The translations under genes and the position numbers were made by a program. A stretch of DNA of 16,484 nt from Paraglomus occultum (taxonomy: Eukaryota > Glomeromycota > Glomeromycetes > Paraglomerales > Paraglomeraceae), in the NCBI GenBank assembly GCA_910592205.1, contig CAJVPJ010000798.1, positions 1-16,484 of the forward strand. Direction: 5' to 3'. How positions within the stretch are numbered: position 1 is the first letter of the stretch; every line of letters begins with the position of its first letter. The notes under the pieces are model-generated. The model made no database searches, had not been told where the DNA came from, and saw nothing but the letters and a program-made list of their open reading frames with translations. Shown here in pieces: positions 7,538 to 16,484 of the stretch.

Positions 7538-9739
7538 ACAATTTAGTCCATTGTCTATCAACGACATTAGCGTCACGTTAAACTTTCTCAATGTCTTCTT
7601 CTTTCACCTGATACTAAACCAAATAATCGAAACTTTAGCAGAAGAAATCAACAACGACATATGCAATGGTGTTCGAAAAAAAAAAAGACTAAATTTATGT
7701 GCAAACAAGTGTTGCCATTTATCAACGAAGCATGGTGTCATAGTAATATATGTAGGCCGCTCATTAACAGAATACAATATATTGCAAATTAATGAGAAGA
7801 AAGCACGGGGGAGCAGTCATTATTGAAAATGAAATCATATTACAAACCTTGTCTTAGTCAATTTAGCAGACAAAAACTAACATAACAAGGAAAACAGTCA
7901 AAGTAAATATTTGATCTGACTGAAGTATTCCGGATACTTTACATTACCGCGGGTACACATCGGGAGGTGGCTATCAACAAAAGTTGTAAAGAAAAGATTT
8001 CAGGTCCGTCACAAACTGTTTGTTAAACCGTTAATCTAACGTTTAATATATAATAATAATTAATAACAATAATAGGTTCGTATGAATGTATTAGCAAGTA
8101 CATCAGCTAACTCCAACTGGATGCATCTCCGTGAAACGTGCATGGGGTCGCTGTAGAAACGGAATTAATAAAACGAGCATTTAAGTGTTGCGGGGTATCC
8201 ATAGCGAAGATGAATGAGTTTGTGTATTAATTATGACAGGGTAGAAGACGAATTTACAGTAGACGAGGATAAGAAAATAGGATAACGTGACTAATGATAT
8301 TGATGGATATGTTTATGAAGAGGATACCGATACAGTGCTTGAGAATATGTGGTAGGCTGATAAGTTGTTGTTACTTTAACATCTTCACTCTCCCAAATAT
8401 TTTCTCACTCATTCGGTACATTACAAAGTAGTTGAGATTTATCCGTTTATCATGCTCCCGGGTATTCTACTTGATACTACTGAGGGTTACTTTGTTCGGG
8501 GAAGTAATCGAGCTGATGAAATTTGGGTAAAGCTTTGCTTTAATTTATGATGGTGATGTACAAATTCAGGCTATTTAGTGATATTTTGGACTTGCTACTA
8601 TGTATGTTATAAGTGAATGTAACTAGAATTCATTTATATAAAAGCAACATAAATTCACAATCATTAAAAGCAAAAACACTTGTTGAAATGTATTTTCAAC
8701 TTGTAAAAAACACTATTACTATATCTAATTACAAACAAGATATTGCACTATTAAAAAAACAACATTTTTATCCAACAATAATCACTTATTATTATTATAT
8801 TGTAATGGGCGATGCTGCAACAAAATCAGACAAGGTGAACATTTGATTATGTGAGTTAAAAATGGCCGAGTTGACAGGTTTCTTTAGTGGCCACAGCTGT
8901 GGCTCAGATATAAAATAAATTATAAACATTTTTAAATTAACAGAAACCAAGTCTTTGCAAGCATATTTAGACAAGTAAATTTTATAATTAAACAACAGCC
9001 CACTCAAAATGTTTACTTTACTATTGAAACTTTGTTGCTAATCACACTTATCACTGGCACTTTGCTCTACCATAAAACTAAAGCTCACAATCAAACCCGA
9101 ATTGTAACTCAAACACACGTTTTTTAAGTGATAAAATCAAGGACTATTAAATTAAACGAATAAACAAACAAACAAAACTGCGCAAAAATTTTGTTGGCTC
9201 TGCTTGAGCAGTATCAACGACAGCTGTAGAGGCAAAGGAGAATTGAAGGATGCTGTGAAGATGTGCAGAGTAGTGTGGGCAACGGAACGATAAGGTGCTT
9301 GAAAAAATTGAGGGATGCAACAAAGTAATGAGACAGCTTCATTACTCAACGTTGGGGTATAGAGTAGTGTGCGCATAATACGTAATCGGCCTATCGCACT
9401 CCAAACGGAGCTCGAACTGTTGATATTCAACTCTTTGAATCCAAAAAATTTGCCAGGTAATAATCAAATAAATATGTAATTATCGAATTTCTTGAATAAC
9501 GGCACATTGTTGATATATTAATCAAACATTCCTAACGGTAAGTCACCTTTGGCAAAATTTATTGCCATCATAATGTAACAGTTTAAAAATAACTTTGTTT
9601 CGACCACAAAATCTTATAATTTAATCGTATGGATAAACTCAGACGTAGCAGCTATATCATACATATTGAGTTAAATAAATTAACAAAATTAACCGCGAGC
9701 ATAGTTTATCATTAATAGTAATTAAAACATATATGTACA
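7538..9739. other. Intergenic stretch with low-complexity tracts and relics
   Basis: No intact gene is recognised. A run of 11 A lies at 7676-7686, AAT/TAAT-rich tracts at 8047-8080 and 8786-8800, and an ACAA-type repeat at about 9161-9178. A decayed coding region at 8232-8550 is listed separately. At about 9180-9320 the plus strand has coding-like pieces (LLALLEQYQRQL, a stop, then GCCEDVQSSVGNG) that I cannot assign. ORFs near 8613 and 8795 are low-complexity and not called. Confidence 0.45.
8232..8550 (+). pseudogene. Decayed coding region of unknown family
   Basis: Three protein-like pieces follow each other. From 8232 the frame reads YDRVEDEFTVDEDKKIG and stops at a TAA at 8283-8285. 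One frame over, from 8281, it reads DNVTNDIDGYVYEEDTDTVL and NMW, then a TAG. The same frame crosses a second stop at 8377-8379, then reads 56 codons from 8380 including PGILLDTTEGYFVRGSNRA and DEIWVKLCF to a TGA at 8548-8550. The first half is strongly acidic and the last is a mixed globular-looking stretch. No ATG-started intact frame exists. I do not recognise the family; an acidic linker of a transposable-element protein or a dead host gene are both possible. Confidence 0.4.
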
Positions 9740-10831
9740 CAACAAATCAGCACCTTCATCGTACAAACTCGGGACTGAGCACCGAATTTAGCTATCATAT
9801 ATTCATAAACGCCGTGTGGCTGCTAGAATGTGTTTTTCTATTGCACAGAGGGCTTCGTCTATCGACACGGCCAATTATAAACTCGACTGAAACATGTTGC
9901 TCGATATTTCTTTCTAGATTCAACAGTTCTGTTAGATGAATAGTATAAATGTCTTCTTGCTTAGTCTGTGTTCCAATAGTATTAGGGCATCCTCGACATT
10001 TGAAGCCAATATCTGCAAATCGCTTAATTTTTGACCACTTGTTCTAATTCAGGTAGAGCTCGTCCTACGGACAACATTGTTAACGTCCTTTACTATTTCA
10101 GGGTATCCATTTTCCTGCCAGACGTCAATTAGTTCAGGGCAGAACCGGATAGCCCATGCGATAATATTCCAGTCCAAGTCGTTCGCGTACCCATCGGAGT
10201 CACCAGTGTGCAAACATGAATTTCTGACTCTTGGCCTAGACGGAAATGGCACGAATTTGTACGTTCTAATTAACGTCTTAATTTTATCTATATTTTTCCA
10301 TAATACGGCTATCGATTGTCTGGGTCCGCCTAAGAGATAATAGAATAAATCCATGTCATTTCCACATACGGGAATATTGTCTCCATCAAATCGGTCATGA
10401 CCCTCTTCGAGAATTCGACAATAGACATCGCAAGAAAGATTGCTTGCCCACGGGCTGCACATTTTGTCTTTAATGGAAGATTTCTGATCTGGATCAAGAG
10501 TACCCAGGTTATGCGTAAGCTTGAGATCAATAAGTCTGTTATCATGCTTGCCAAATCCGAGCACCAATCTTTGAATAAAATACCGACTAAGGTGCGCGTT
10601 TTGCGCAAATAAACATTCGACTACATCAATATTAATAAAGGGTTCGCCCATTCTCACTGCGTAAAATAATGCATGGGTTCTCCCATGTATGCTAATTAGC
10701 CACTTGGCTTTTGTTGAAGGTGAATTTACGATATTGTTCCATTCACGCGAACATTTGGCAAGAGATGTAGGATTTTTCAGTTGGATAATAACTTTCACTT
10801 TAAGTTCTGACACTAGATTATTCAGAGACAT
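9740..10831 (-). pseudogene. F-box-like repeated-family gene, broken
   Basis: The first ATG is at 10831; the frame upstream of it starts only with TTG. From there 260 codons are open to TGA 10051-10049. Residues 4-46 resemble a degenerate F-box: LVSELKVKVIIQLKNP, then SLAKCSREW and KAKWLI. Later blocks HGRTHALFYAVRMG, SRYFIQRLV, SPWASNL, CGNDMDLFYYLL and KFVPFPSRP match, from memory, a large uncharacterised family of Rhizophagus proteins about 100 residues longer. The missing part is still visible after the stop. EDALILLEHRLSK lies at about 9994-9956 in the same frame. ESRKKYRATCFSRV near 9921 is in another frame, and DEALCAIEKHI near 9860 is back in the first. YEYMIAKFGAQSRVC near 9807 is in the second frame. 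Stops and frameshifts between these segments make a working full-length product unlikely. A truncated product from the open part is possible. F-box proteins usually recruit substrates to ubiquitin ligases, but that role is not shown here. Confidence 0.8.
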
Positions 10832-10922
10832 GCGTGGAGGAAAGACGCTTGATAAATTTAAAACAGTGTACTTAATTCGAAGCAATACTTATCTTAAAGA
10901 CCAGAGAATCGCTCGCTGTGCA

Positions 10923-10928
10923 TTTATA
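10923..10928 (-). promoter_or_regulatory. TATAAA before the F-box-like gene
   Basis: Read on the minus strand, ACTATAAATG lies about 92 bases before the ATG at 10831. Transcription starting some 30 bases downstream would begin near 10895, giving a short leader that contains no earlier ATG in frame. The position supports M at 10831 as the original start. Confidence 0.4.
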
Positions 10929-11598
10929 GTGACATTGGGTGATCCCCAAAAAGGCAAATGTTTCAAAGGCAGATTTCAGTAGGACGAAAACACTTAATAA
11001 GGCATATAAATTGGGTGTTAACTCCAATCAGAAAATGTCACGGCACATATGTTCCAGAATAACTATTGGCAGCAGAATTCGCGGCTAAAAAAATTTCCGA
11101 TGCATACCTTAAGAAAAAGAAAGGTCTGAGCGAGACCAAAAAAATCCTCCATCCATTCCCAAACCGAACAAAGAACTAAGTAATAGCACCAAAAATCAGG
11201 GAAGACGTTATCGCCACACGTCACGGACAAAAACGCAACGGTCCAAACACGCGGGTTTACTAAGTAATTCGGTAATCAGTAAAGTAATTCAGAAGTTAGC
11301 TGAGAAGTACTTTTTGACACTGTTGTAAACGGCATTCTTTTTAACGTAAAACAAATTTTTTGAATTTGCACAAAATACTCAATGTTGTAATTTAGAGAGG
11401 CAGGATAGCGTAGCCAGGAGGCTTACAAGATTAAATTAGCGTCGCAAGGTTGGCCTCGTGCATACGGTAATTAAGCAAAATGCGAACAATCTAACAACGC
11501 GAAAGCCAGATATCTTATTAAATGCGTCATTTTGCTGGTTTTGGGTTTTATTCTGTCATATTTAGCAGTGGAAATTGGCCAGGGTACAAAGAAGCAAC

Positions 11599-11629
11599 GT
11601 TTCGCATTTGGCTATTACAATTGCGAAAC
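11599..11629. repeat. Inverted repeat / hairpin GTTTCGCA...TGCGAAAC
   Basis: GTTTCGCATTTG at 11599-11610 faces ACAATTGCGAAAC at 11617-11629. The outer eight bases pair perfectly and the inner ones nearly so, around a loop of about seven. Two further inverse pairs flank it: CAGTGG with CCACTG, and ATTGGCC with GGCCAAT. Those two pairs cross each other, so they cannot all form a simple nested stem. Confidence 0.6.
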
Positions 11630-12156
11630 TATAATAATTTGCCACTGGTTTTAATTCTATTGGGCTAGGCCAATCATTCTATTCCACAAACTCTTACAGA
11701 TTTTCTCCATGTATTTAATGACAACATGTGAACACTTTCACACTTCGCTGGCAGAAACAAAAACCAAATTCAGTGAAACCATTATCCAACAGGCATGAAT
11801 AATTAATCAGATGCGTAGCAGCAATTCTTTTACAGATTAAGATGTCTTTTCTGAGAAACATAACATCAGATATTTAGTGAAATATTTTGAAAACGTACCG
11901 CACTTTTTTTATCAAATTTCTTTACAGGTGTTATCGGAATATCAGTAGACTGAAAGTAATCTCGTAAACGTATTAATACATTCAAATTCCAAAATTGTAA
12001 ACTATTGACATTTTGGTATTCAAACTGATATTAAATACTGTCAATGGTCTGGAAGCAAATTCCTTGGCTTGACGTTTACTTGTTTTTTCAGATGAAAAAA
12101 GTAAATGCTCCGCTTTCTCCCACAGATCAGCCTTATGACAATCTCTCACAAAGTAA

Positions 12157-12172
12157 ATATTGTTAACAATAT
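12157..12172. repeat. Perfect 16-base palindrome ATATTGTTAACAATAT
   Basis: The 16 bases equal their own reverse complement. They lie inside an unassigned minus-strand coding-like frame (reading IVNNI). The site could bind a dimeric protein, but in AT-rich DNA such palindromes also arise by chance. Confidence 0.6.
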
Positions 12173-13569
12173 AAAAACAATTATGCGGAGAAACTCTTTG
12201 CAAACAAAGTTCGAGAAAAATGACTCAAATTCTAGATTTTGTTGAAGCATATTTCAAGCATCACGCCTATAGATACTGTAATTTGAAAATGTACTAGTTC
12301 TCATAAGACAGGTTGTCTGCTGTCTTGTGGACGTGTTTATTATTAGAAATGTTTTGTTGCAATAGAGAATTAATGTAGGTATATACTGTGGTATTGAGAA
12401 TTTTTCAGCAAAACTGCCAGGCTATTCAATGAGATGCTTATGAACAAAATCACTGACAGGTTGACTGTGTAAACTAACAACAATACTGGTAATTAGGTAA
12501 TAAAAAGTTTTATTAAGTAATATAATTATGAATTTACTTTTTATAAGGGCTCAACCAATTAGAATGGATAAAATGACTGTATAATTATTTTATTATTGTT
12601 TCATATTTATTATTATTATTTATTATAGTATGTAACAAAAAAATGACAATTTTTATTTGCTCGTTGCTCAAAAATGGGTATTAGTATATAAATGTGTAAA
12701 CAAAAATTGTGTAATAAAGCTTGAAAGCAGCCCACTCCACCCAAGTTTCCCTCTATGAGTAAGCATTGCGTAGCTAATACTAATACTAAGGGAAGACTAT
12801 TTTCATAACCCAATCCTGCTAAATGATGCGTGGTTGCTATTTAGATACATCCATGCCATGTTATTTTTTAGTAACTCGTTTGACGTTCAGGTAGACAAAA
12901 TTTTGTACAAGTAACAATGTTTGACCACTTAGGATTGAGATACTTGGAAGATGCCCAATTTATCAAGTGGACTTTTTTCAAGTTTTAAAGTTTTAGTGAA
13001 TAACACCTAGTACACTATACACTAATGCTGACGTACCCAGAGAGCAGATAAATTAAATTTTCTATATCATACGACAATTAATTTCTTGGATAAACAGTAT
13101 CATTAATTTGTGCTTTTTTTATTCTATTCTTATATTATATTAATTTGTTAATTGTTAATTAGCATAGTTAATATAGAATAAAATAATTATGGCAAATAAC
13201 TCACAGAGTACGTTTCACTATGTTTGGTAATTATTTTTTACTTTACAATTATATTTCTATTAGCACTTGGGTACCATTAGCAATTTATTAAATTCTCAAA
13301 TATTATGTTTAAAATTAACAGCTCGACAATAAAATATGCTGTTTACAAATATATTTTGTAGTGCTTTTTATTTCTTCGTAATTACAAAAAGTGCTAAGTA
13401 AAATTTTTTTAAACGCTCATGTCGTAAAATTCTATTTCGCTATTTTGTAGCGTTTAACACGCTTATCTTCTGCTATTACCCTATAAAATTTTACAGTTAC
13501 ATTATCTGCAATGTACAAACGTTGCTATAATTTAATTGTTATAAGATATCTCGTTGTGTAATTATTCAT

Positions 13570-14042
13570 AATTAATCAAAAATCGAAGAGGTAGTCCGTG
13601 ACTTTTGAGTTAGCACTGTATGTATTTCTTTTAGTAGTCTTTTCCCGGAATGTAGCAACATTGATAGGATTGGCTATTCGTTATAGCCGGATAAAGTTTG
13701 CAATAGGGTGTAGTGACTTGAGTTGCTTTTGCCACTTGGACAGCAACAACATATAGCATAGCTATGAATATTTTTGAACAGGTCTTTTTATGTGTTGGGG
13801 TTAATAAGATCGCGTTTCCATTTCCAGGACATAGCTGAGCTGGACAGGTCATATTGTACTACTACAGGCATTACGGAACCAACACTTGTAAACGCGTTGA
13901 TTCTGTCTTGCATGCGTTTTATATTCATTAGAAATAAATATTCATCAACCTTTTTCCTTTTGAGGAAAGTGGCGTTGCCATGAGAGTAGGCTTTAAGCAT
14001 AGACAGCATTTCGAATAATTCATTGAACCTCGGTAAGGCGAT
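13570..14042 (-). pseudogene. Coding-like minus-strand region with in-frame stops
   Basis: One frame is open from 14042 to TAA 13790-13788, 84 codons, with ATGs at 14009 and 14000. It reads LPRFNELFEMLSMLKAYSHG, then FLKRKKVDEYLFLMNIKRMQ and further amphipathic sequence. The same frame continues protein-like after that stop (KDLFKNIHSYAICCCC), meets a TAG, then continues to a TAA near 13570. An overlapping frame (13852-13631) has a hydrophobic stretch IFIAMLYVVAVQVA followed by four cysteines, so a small cysteine-rich secreted product cannot be excluded. I recognise no family. A pseudogene with two nonsense changes is the simplest reading; splicing around the stops is an alternative, but I found no good GTAAGT donor. 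Confidence 0.35.
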
Positions 14043-14049
14043 TTAACTA

Positions 14050-14915
14050 TAGTTATGAGATTCATTTAAAGCGATTCAAGCGTATTGACGATGCGGAATA
14101 TGTGGAGTTTATAGTTAATTAGAAAAGTTTAGTAAAACTATTACCAAATAAGTTCATAAACACATGATTCGCTGGCATGTTAAAAGAGGCAGAGTGAAAA
14201 CTGTACAAAGAATATAATTCAGAAAAGAAATCTTTGTTGTTATAATAAAATAAATTGGTTTACCTTATTGTGTTCTTATAACGCGGCTAGTTTGTAAATT
14301 TTTACACTATTAACTAATCACGCTAGTTGGATATACCATTATTCCTCCAATGTCCTTAACAGTATACATATCACAATACAATGTGATTCTATTTCTACAC
14401 TAGCAGGTAGACACTGAATCATATCATATCTCTCACGAAATCGTTGGGGTATCATGCCCTAGTATCTCATTTGATATTTAAATGATCTGTTTATTAGACA
14501 CACAACATTGGGTCTCACCAATAAGGTGCGATATCAAACGCCACGCTCTAAGTCTCAGAAAGATGACAATCAAGTCTTCGTTGTTTCCCGTTGCCTTTGA
14601 GAATGGGGGTTTTTAATGTATGGCGTACGACTTGCATTGTGTCGATCAAGTTTGACATTAATAATAGCAAGAATAATAGCTTTTTTGAAACTGCGCCATG
14701 ATGGACACGTTATGTTATTGCTCCAATAATTTTATACGTCATACCAATTTGCATTAACAACGTTAGGCACTTCTATTGTTTCTATAAACAAAATCCAAAG
14801 TAAAGCATTGATGACGTCCAACATATAATTGTAAAAATGGCATTTACAATTGACGATAAGCTTAATATTAATCATATATTATAAGCTGTTGCTATAAAGC
14901 CTCGATCGCTAAACA
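14050..14915. other. Upstream intergenic region of the HMG-box gene
   Basis: No intact gene is recognised. A minus-strand ATG ORF of 36 codons at 14658-14548 starts MSNLI, the same five residues as the HMG gene, then reads TPILKGNGKQRRLDCHLSET before a TAG. It is too short to call. Confidence 0.4.
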
Positions 14916-14922
14916 TATAAAA
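14916..14922 (+). promoter_or_regulatory. TATA box of the HMG-box gene
   Basis: TATAAAA lies 69 bases before the ATG. It is followed by a purine-rich stretch and then an AC-rich leader (CACACATACACAG, ACGCACACA), a composition common in fungal 5' leaders. The spacing would place transcription start near 14945-14955. Confidence 0.6.
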
Positions 14923-14990
14923 GCAAAAGACAGTAATGCGAACAGCTACACACATACACAGTCATTCAAATTAATCTCAAAACGCACACA

Positions 14991-15365
14991 ATGTCTAATC
15001 TTATCCCAAAGGACGAGCCGAGCAATCTTAGACCCGTCAAACAGCGCAAGCCAAAAAATTCATTTATGAATTTCTTACAAGATTTTAGAGAAACTCATTC
15101 CCACTCGTTTCCTAACCAAAAGTCACTCATAAGACACGCAACAACTGTTTGGAATGATCCAAAATTTGATAGACGCGCTTACGAGGGTCTGTCAGAGTTT
15201 GAGAGAATCTGCTTTGACTCGATTACGAAGAAACATAAAAAGATGAAGGTAAAAACAGAAGTGGAGTTTACCCATAACTTGATATGGATCACTACCACCC
15301 CAGACTCAACCCCGGACTCCACCCCCGACTCGAGTATCGATGAAAAAAAATTATCAACAAGTTGA
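14991..15365 (+). CDS. HMG-box (MATA-HMG-like) DNA-binding protein
   Basis: The protein has 124 residues. A single HMG box occupies about 20-86. A basic entry RKPKNSF (19-25) leads into helix 1 (NSFMNFLQDFRETH). Helix 2 ends in ATTVWND with the core Trp54, and helix 3 runs from about Arg62 (AYEGLSEFER) to the basic end KKHKKMK (80-86). The N-S-F-M-N-F start and the spacing to the tryptophan fit sequence-specific MATA/SOX-type boxes better than non-specific chromatin HMGB boxes. Such proteins bend DNA in the minor groove in the nucleus. This group is greatly expanded in Rhizophagus. The C-terminus has three exact TPDS repeats (103-114), each with a Thr-Pro that proline-directed kinases could target, which is inference. 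The ATG follows a TATA box and AC-rich leader, and no intron is needed. It is short but looks intact. Whether it is a mating-type regulator or one of the many paralogues cannot be told here. Confidence 0.85.
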   Translation: MSNLIPKDEPSNLRPVKQRKPKNSFMNFLQDFRETHSHSFPNQKSLIRHATTVWNDPKFDRRAYEGLSEFERICFDSITKKHKKMKVKTEVEFTHNLIWITTTPDSTPDSTPDSSIDEKKLSTS

Positions 15366-16066
15366 CATTAAGTTGTAAGGTTATTGTTAACCGCCTTACG
15401 CGAGTATTTTTTCTTGCATATGTATTTTTTTATGTATCCTTAGCAATGTAGGCTCAGCCCTGATTTTTGCGATGCGTCACGTGTGTTGATTCGTGATATC
15501 AAACTTCTATTTATGTTATACTTGAGATAACTTTAATGCATTAATTTTAAGTTTAATGCCGGTATAAAGCGACCGCGCGATTATAATTAGCTAGTAATTT
15601 ATCGTGACATTATTGCAGGGGTCTTGTAAGGTTTGGGGTCAATTGTATGTGATATAAGCAATCGTGTAATATGCATATTATATATCAGTCATGAGATCAT
15701 TATTCGGTAGTGATATTTCGGAATAAACCGAGTGTTTTACTTGAAAATCTGTTTAAAAAGTTTGTTACTATTTGCTAATTTATGTACATGCAACATAACT
15801 GTTATTTATCTTAATATAGTCACTGAGCCTTGCAGTTCACATTCCCAAGTAACCAATTATCATGCTTAACGGTCAGCATATCTACGTTGTTACAAATTAA
15901 ATTAACTTCTGACAACTCAATAATGATCGGAGCACGAACTGGTAACAGCTTAATTGTCCGCGCAACATACGATATCATGATATCAACCGTGAATCACATG
16001 GACACGTAAATCAACAGGTATGATATACCCGTTACAATCTGAATAGACAAACAAACGTTGATATTC
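15366..16066. other. Downstream region of the HMG-box gene, no gene
   Basis: AT-rich with no coding-like frame. An AATAAA at 15722-15727 is the clearest possible polyadenylation signal but lies about 360 bases after the stop. TCACGTG occurs near 15477 and the perfect palindrome GATATCATGATATC at 15971-15984. Confidence 0.45.
15375..15399 (+). other. Stem-loop just after the HMG-box stop codon
   Basis: GTAAGG at 15375-15380 pairs with CCTTAC at 15394-15399, with TTA/TAA inside around a TTGT loop and a three-base bulge (CCG). It begins nine bases after the stop codon, in the presumed 3' untranslated region. The sequence shows only that the structure can form. Confidence 0.4.
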
Positions 16067-16315
16067 TTACAATGCACATATACGCCCGTCTACCCACAAG
16101 CGGGCATCCACATTGTCGCACTGCCCCTTGTCTGGAAAACGCAACAAAGATTTAAACGAACGAGACGTCGAATTAAAAGGCGTAAATGAATTAATCATAA
16201 GATAATTATTCATGAGTAATCGGGCACAATAGGCACCGTACTCCATTATCACTTTCAGTACTACCCACATTATTCTTCTTACCAACCACTCGTTTCTGCA
16301 TCTGACTTGTTTCAT
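16067..16315 (-). CDS. Weak hypothetical ORF, 82 codons
   Basis: A true ATG at 16315 opens 82 codons to a TAA, in a slightly less AT-rich island. It reads NEWLVRRIMWVVLKVIMEYG near the start and CDNVDARLWVDGRICAL at the end. No motif is recognised. All three plus-strand frames across 16070-16180 are also largely open, so the lack of stops is weak evidence. It may be a gene fragment or chance. Confidence 0.2.
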   Translation of the reverse strand: MKQVRCRNEWLVRRIMWVVLKVIMEYGAYCARLLMNNYLMINSFTPFNSTSRSFKSLLRFPDKGQCDNVDARLWVDGRICAL

Positions 16316-16484
16316 ATGGCTAGAACTGTTTATTCAATCCCTTGCGTGTAGCGCGTCATCATCTTCCCGCAGCTAAACGCAGTTATGGCAAACAAGAATT
16401 ATTTAAACCTTCCCTCCCATAACACATACTTAATTTCACGAGGTCAATATACACCAATTAATCTTTGCTTAAATTAATTAAATA
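16316..16484. other. Right-edge sequence, nothing recognised
   Basis: The last 169 bases show no coding-like frame or repeat that I can support. The end is AT-rich (TTAAATTAATTAAATA). Confidence 0.4.

Larger units (their letters stand above)
10985..13550. other. AT-rich stretch, no intact gene
   Basis: No recognisable gene is present. A lysine-rich 38-codon fragment at 11063-11179 (plus strand; AAEFAAKKISDAYLKKKKG) lacks an ATG and is unassigned. A minus-strand frame at about 12203-11982 reads NCFYIVNNIYFVRDCHKADL and then WEKAEHLLFSSEKTSKRQ, is protein-like, but begins after a stop with no ATG. TTA-type microsatellite lies at about 12607-12628 and TTAATTG-type repeats near 13140-13162. Confidence 0.45.

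Noticed and set aside
7551-7826. 91-codon plus-strand ORF as a gene
   Set aside because: It begins with TTG rather than ATG, runs through an A11 tract and becomes low-complexity.
8613-9007. ORFs on both strands in the AT-rich 8.6-9.0 kb segment
   Set aside because: Amino acid content is Asn, Ile, Tyr and Lys as expected from low-complexity AT-rich DNA, with no motif.
10330-10608. Other-frame ORFs on both strands inside the F-box-like region (also 10077-10340, 10397-10612, 10689-10982)
   Set aside because: They overlap the family-matching frame and show no motif of their own.
1-16484. Bacterial or viral origin of the window
   Set aside because: Spliced genes with GTAAGT donors, TATA boxes, long AT-rich intergenic stretches and fungal-type gene families argue against it. 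No operons or ribosome binding sites are seen.

Overview
The window looks like nuclear DNA from a eukaryote, most likely an arbuscular mycorrhizal fungus (Glomeromycotina, Rhizophagus-like). Four points suggest this. The DNA is AT-rich and gene-poor. One gene is split by two short introns with GTAAGT donors. Two genes have TATA boxes about 70-90 bases before their ATG. The recognisable proteins also fit: an HMG-box gene of the kind expanded in Rhizophagus, a relic of a large F-box-like family that I know only from that group, and a small secreted CAP/SCP protein. Family assignments come from memory of sequence patterns, not from a search. I see no operons, CRISPR array, rRNA or convincing tRNA.

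Layout. Positions 1-2.7 kb carry the C-terminal ends of two related retroelement integrases in the same orientation. One (2-190) is cut by the window edge but open; the other (2281-2696) is frameshifted. Faint coding-like debris lies before the second copy. Positions 3.2-4.1 kb hold a repeat-rich block: degenerate tandem repeats, short direct repeats and ACGTGAT inverted repeats. Positions 4.1-6.2 kb have no recognisable gene, only short coding-like fragments and a run of 12 G.

Positions 6994-6244 (minus strand) carry the best-supported gene: a complete three-exon CAP-domain protein of 187 residues with a signal peptide and a very basic C-terminal tail. A 114-codon ORF of unknown function starts at 7193 on the plus strand, divergent from the CAP gene. 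Positions 7.5-9.7 kb are intergenic, with one decayed coding region around 8232-8550.

Positions 10831-9740 (minus strand) are a broken member of the F-box-like family. A 260-codon N-terminal ORF ends at a TGA, and family-like segments continue in two reading frames beyond it. Positions 11-14.9 kb are AT-rich and mostly empty, with a hairpin, a palindrome and two coding-like regions on the minus strand. Positions 14991-15365 carry an apparently intact HMG-box gene with three TPDS repeats. The last 1.1 kb holds no gene I can support beyond a weak 82-codon ORF.

The genes do not form a shared pathway. The pattern is that of a repeat-rich, fast-evolving compartment: retroelement relics, a pseudogene from a multicopy family, an expanded-family HMG gene and a candidate secreted effector. 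I found no coordinated novel system. The CAP protein with a nuclear-signal-like tail is the most interesting single object.
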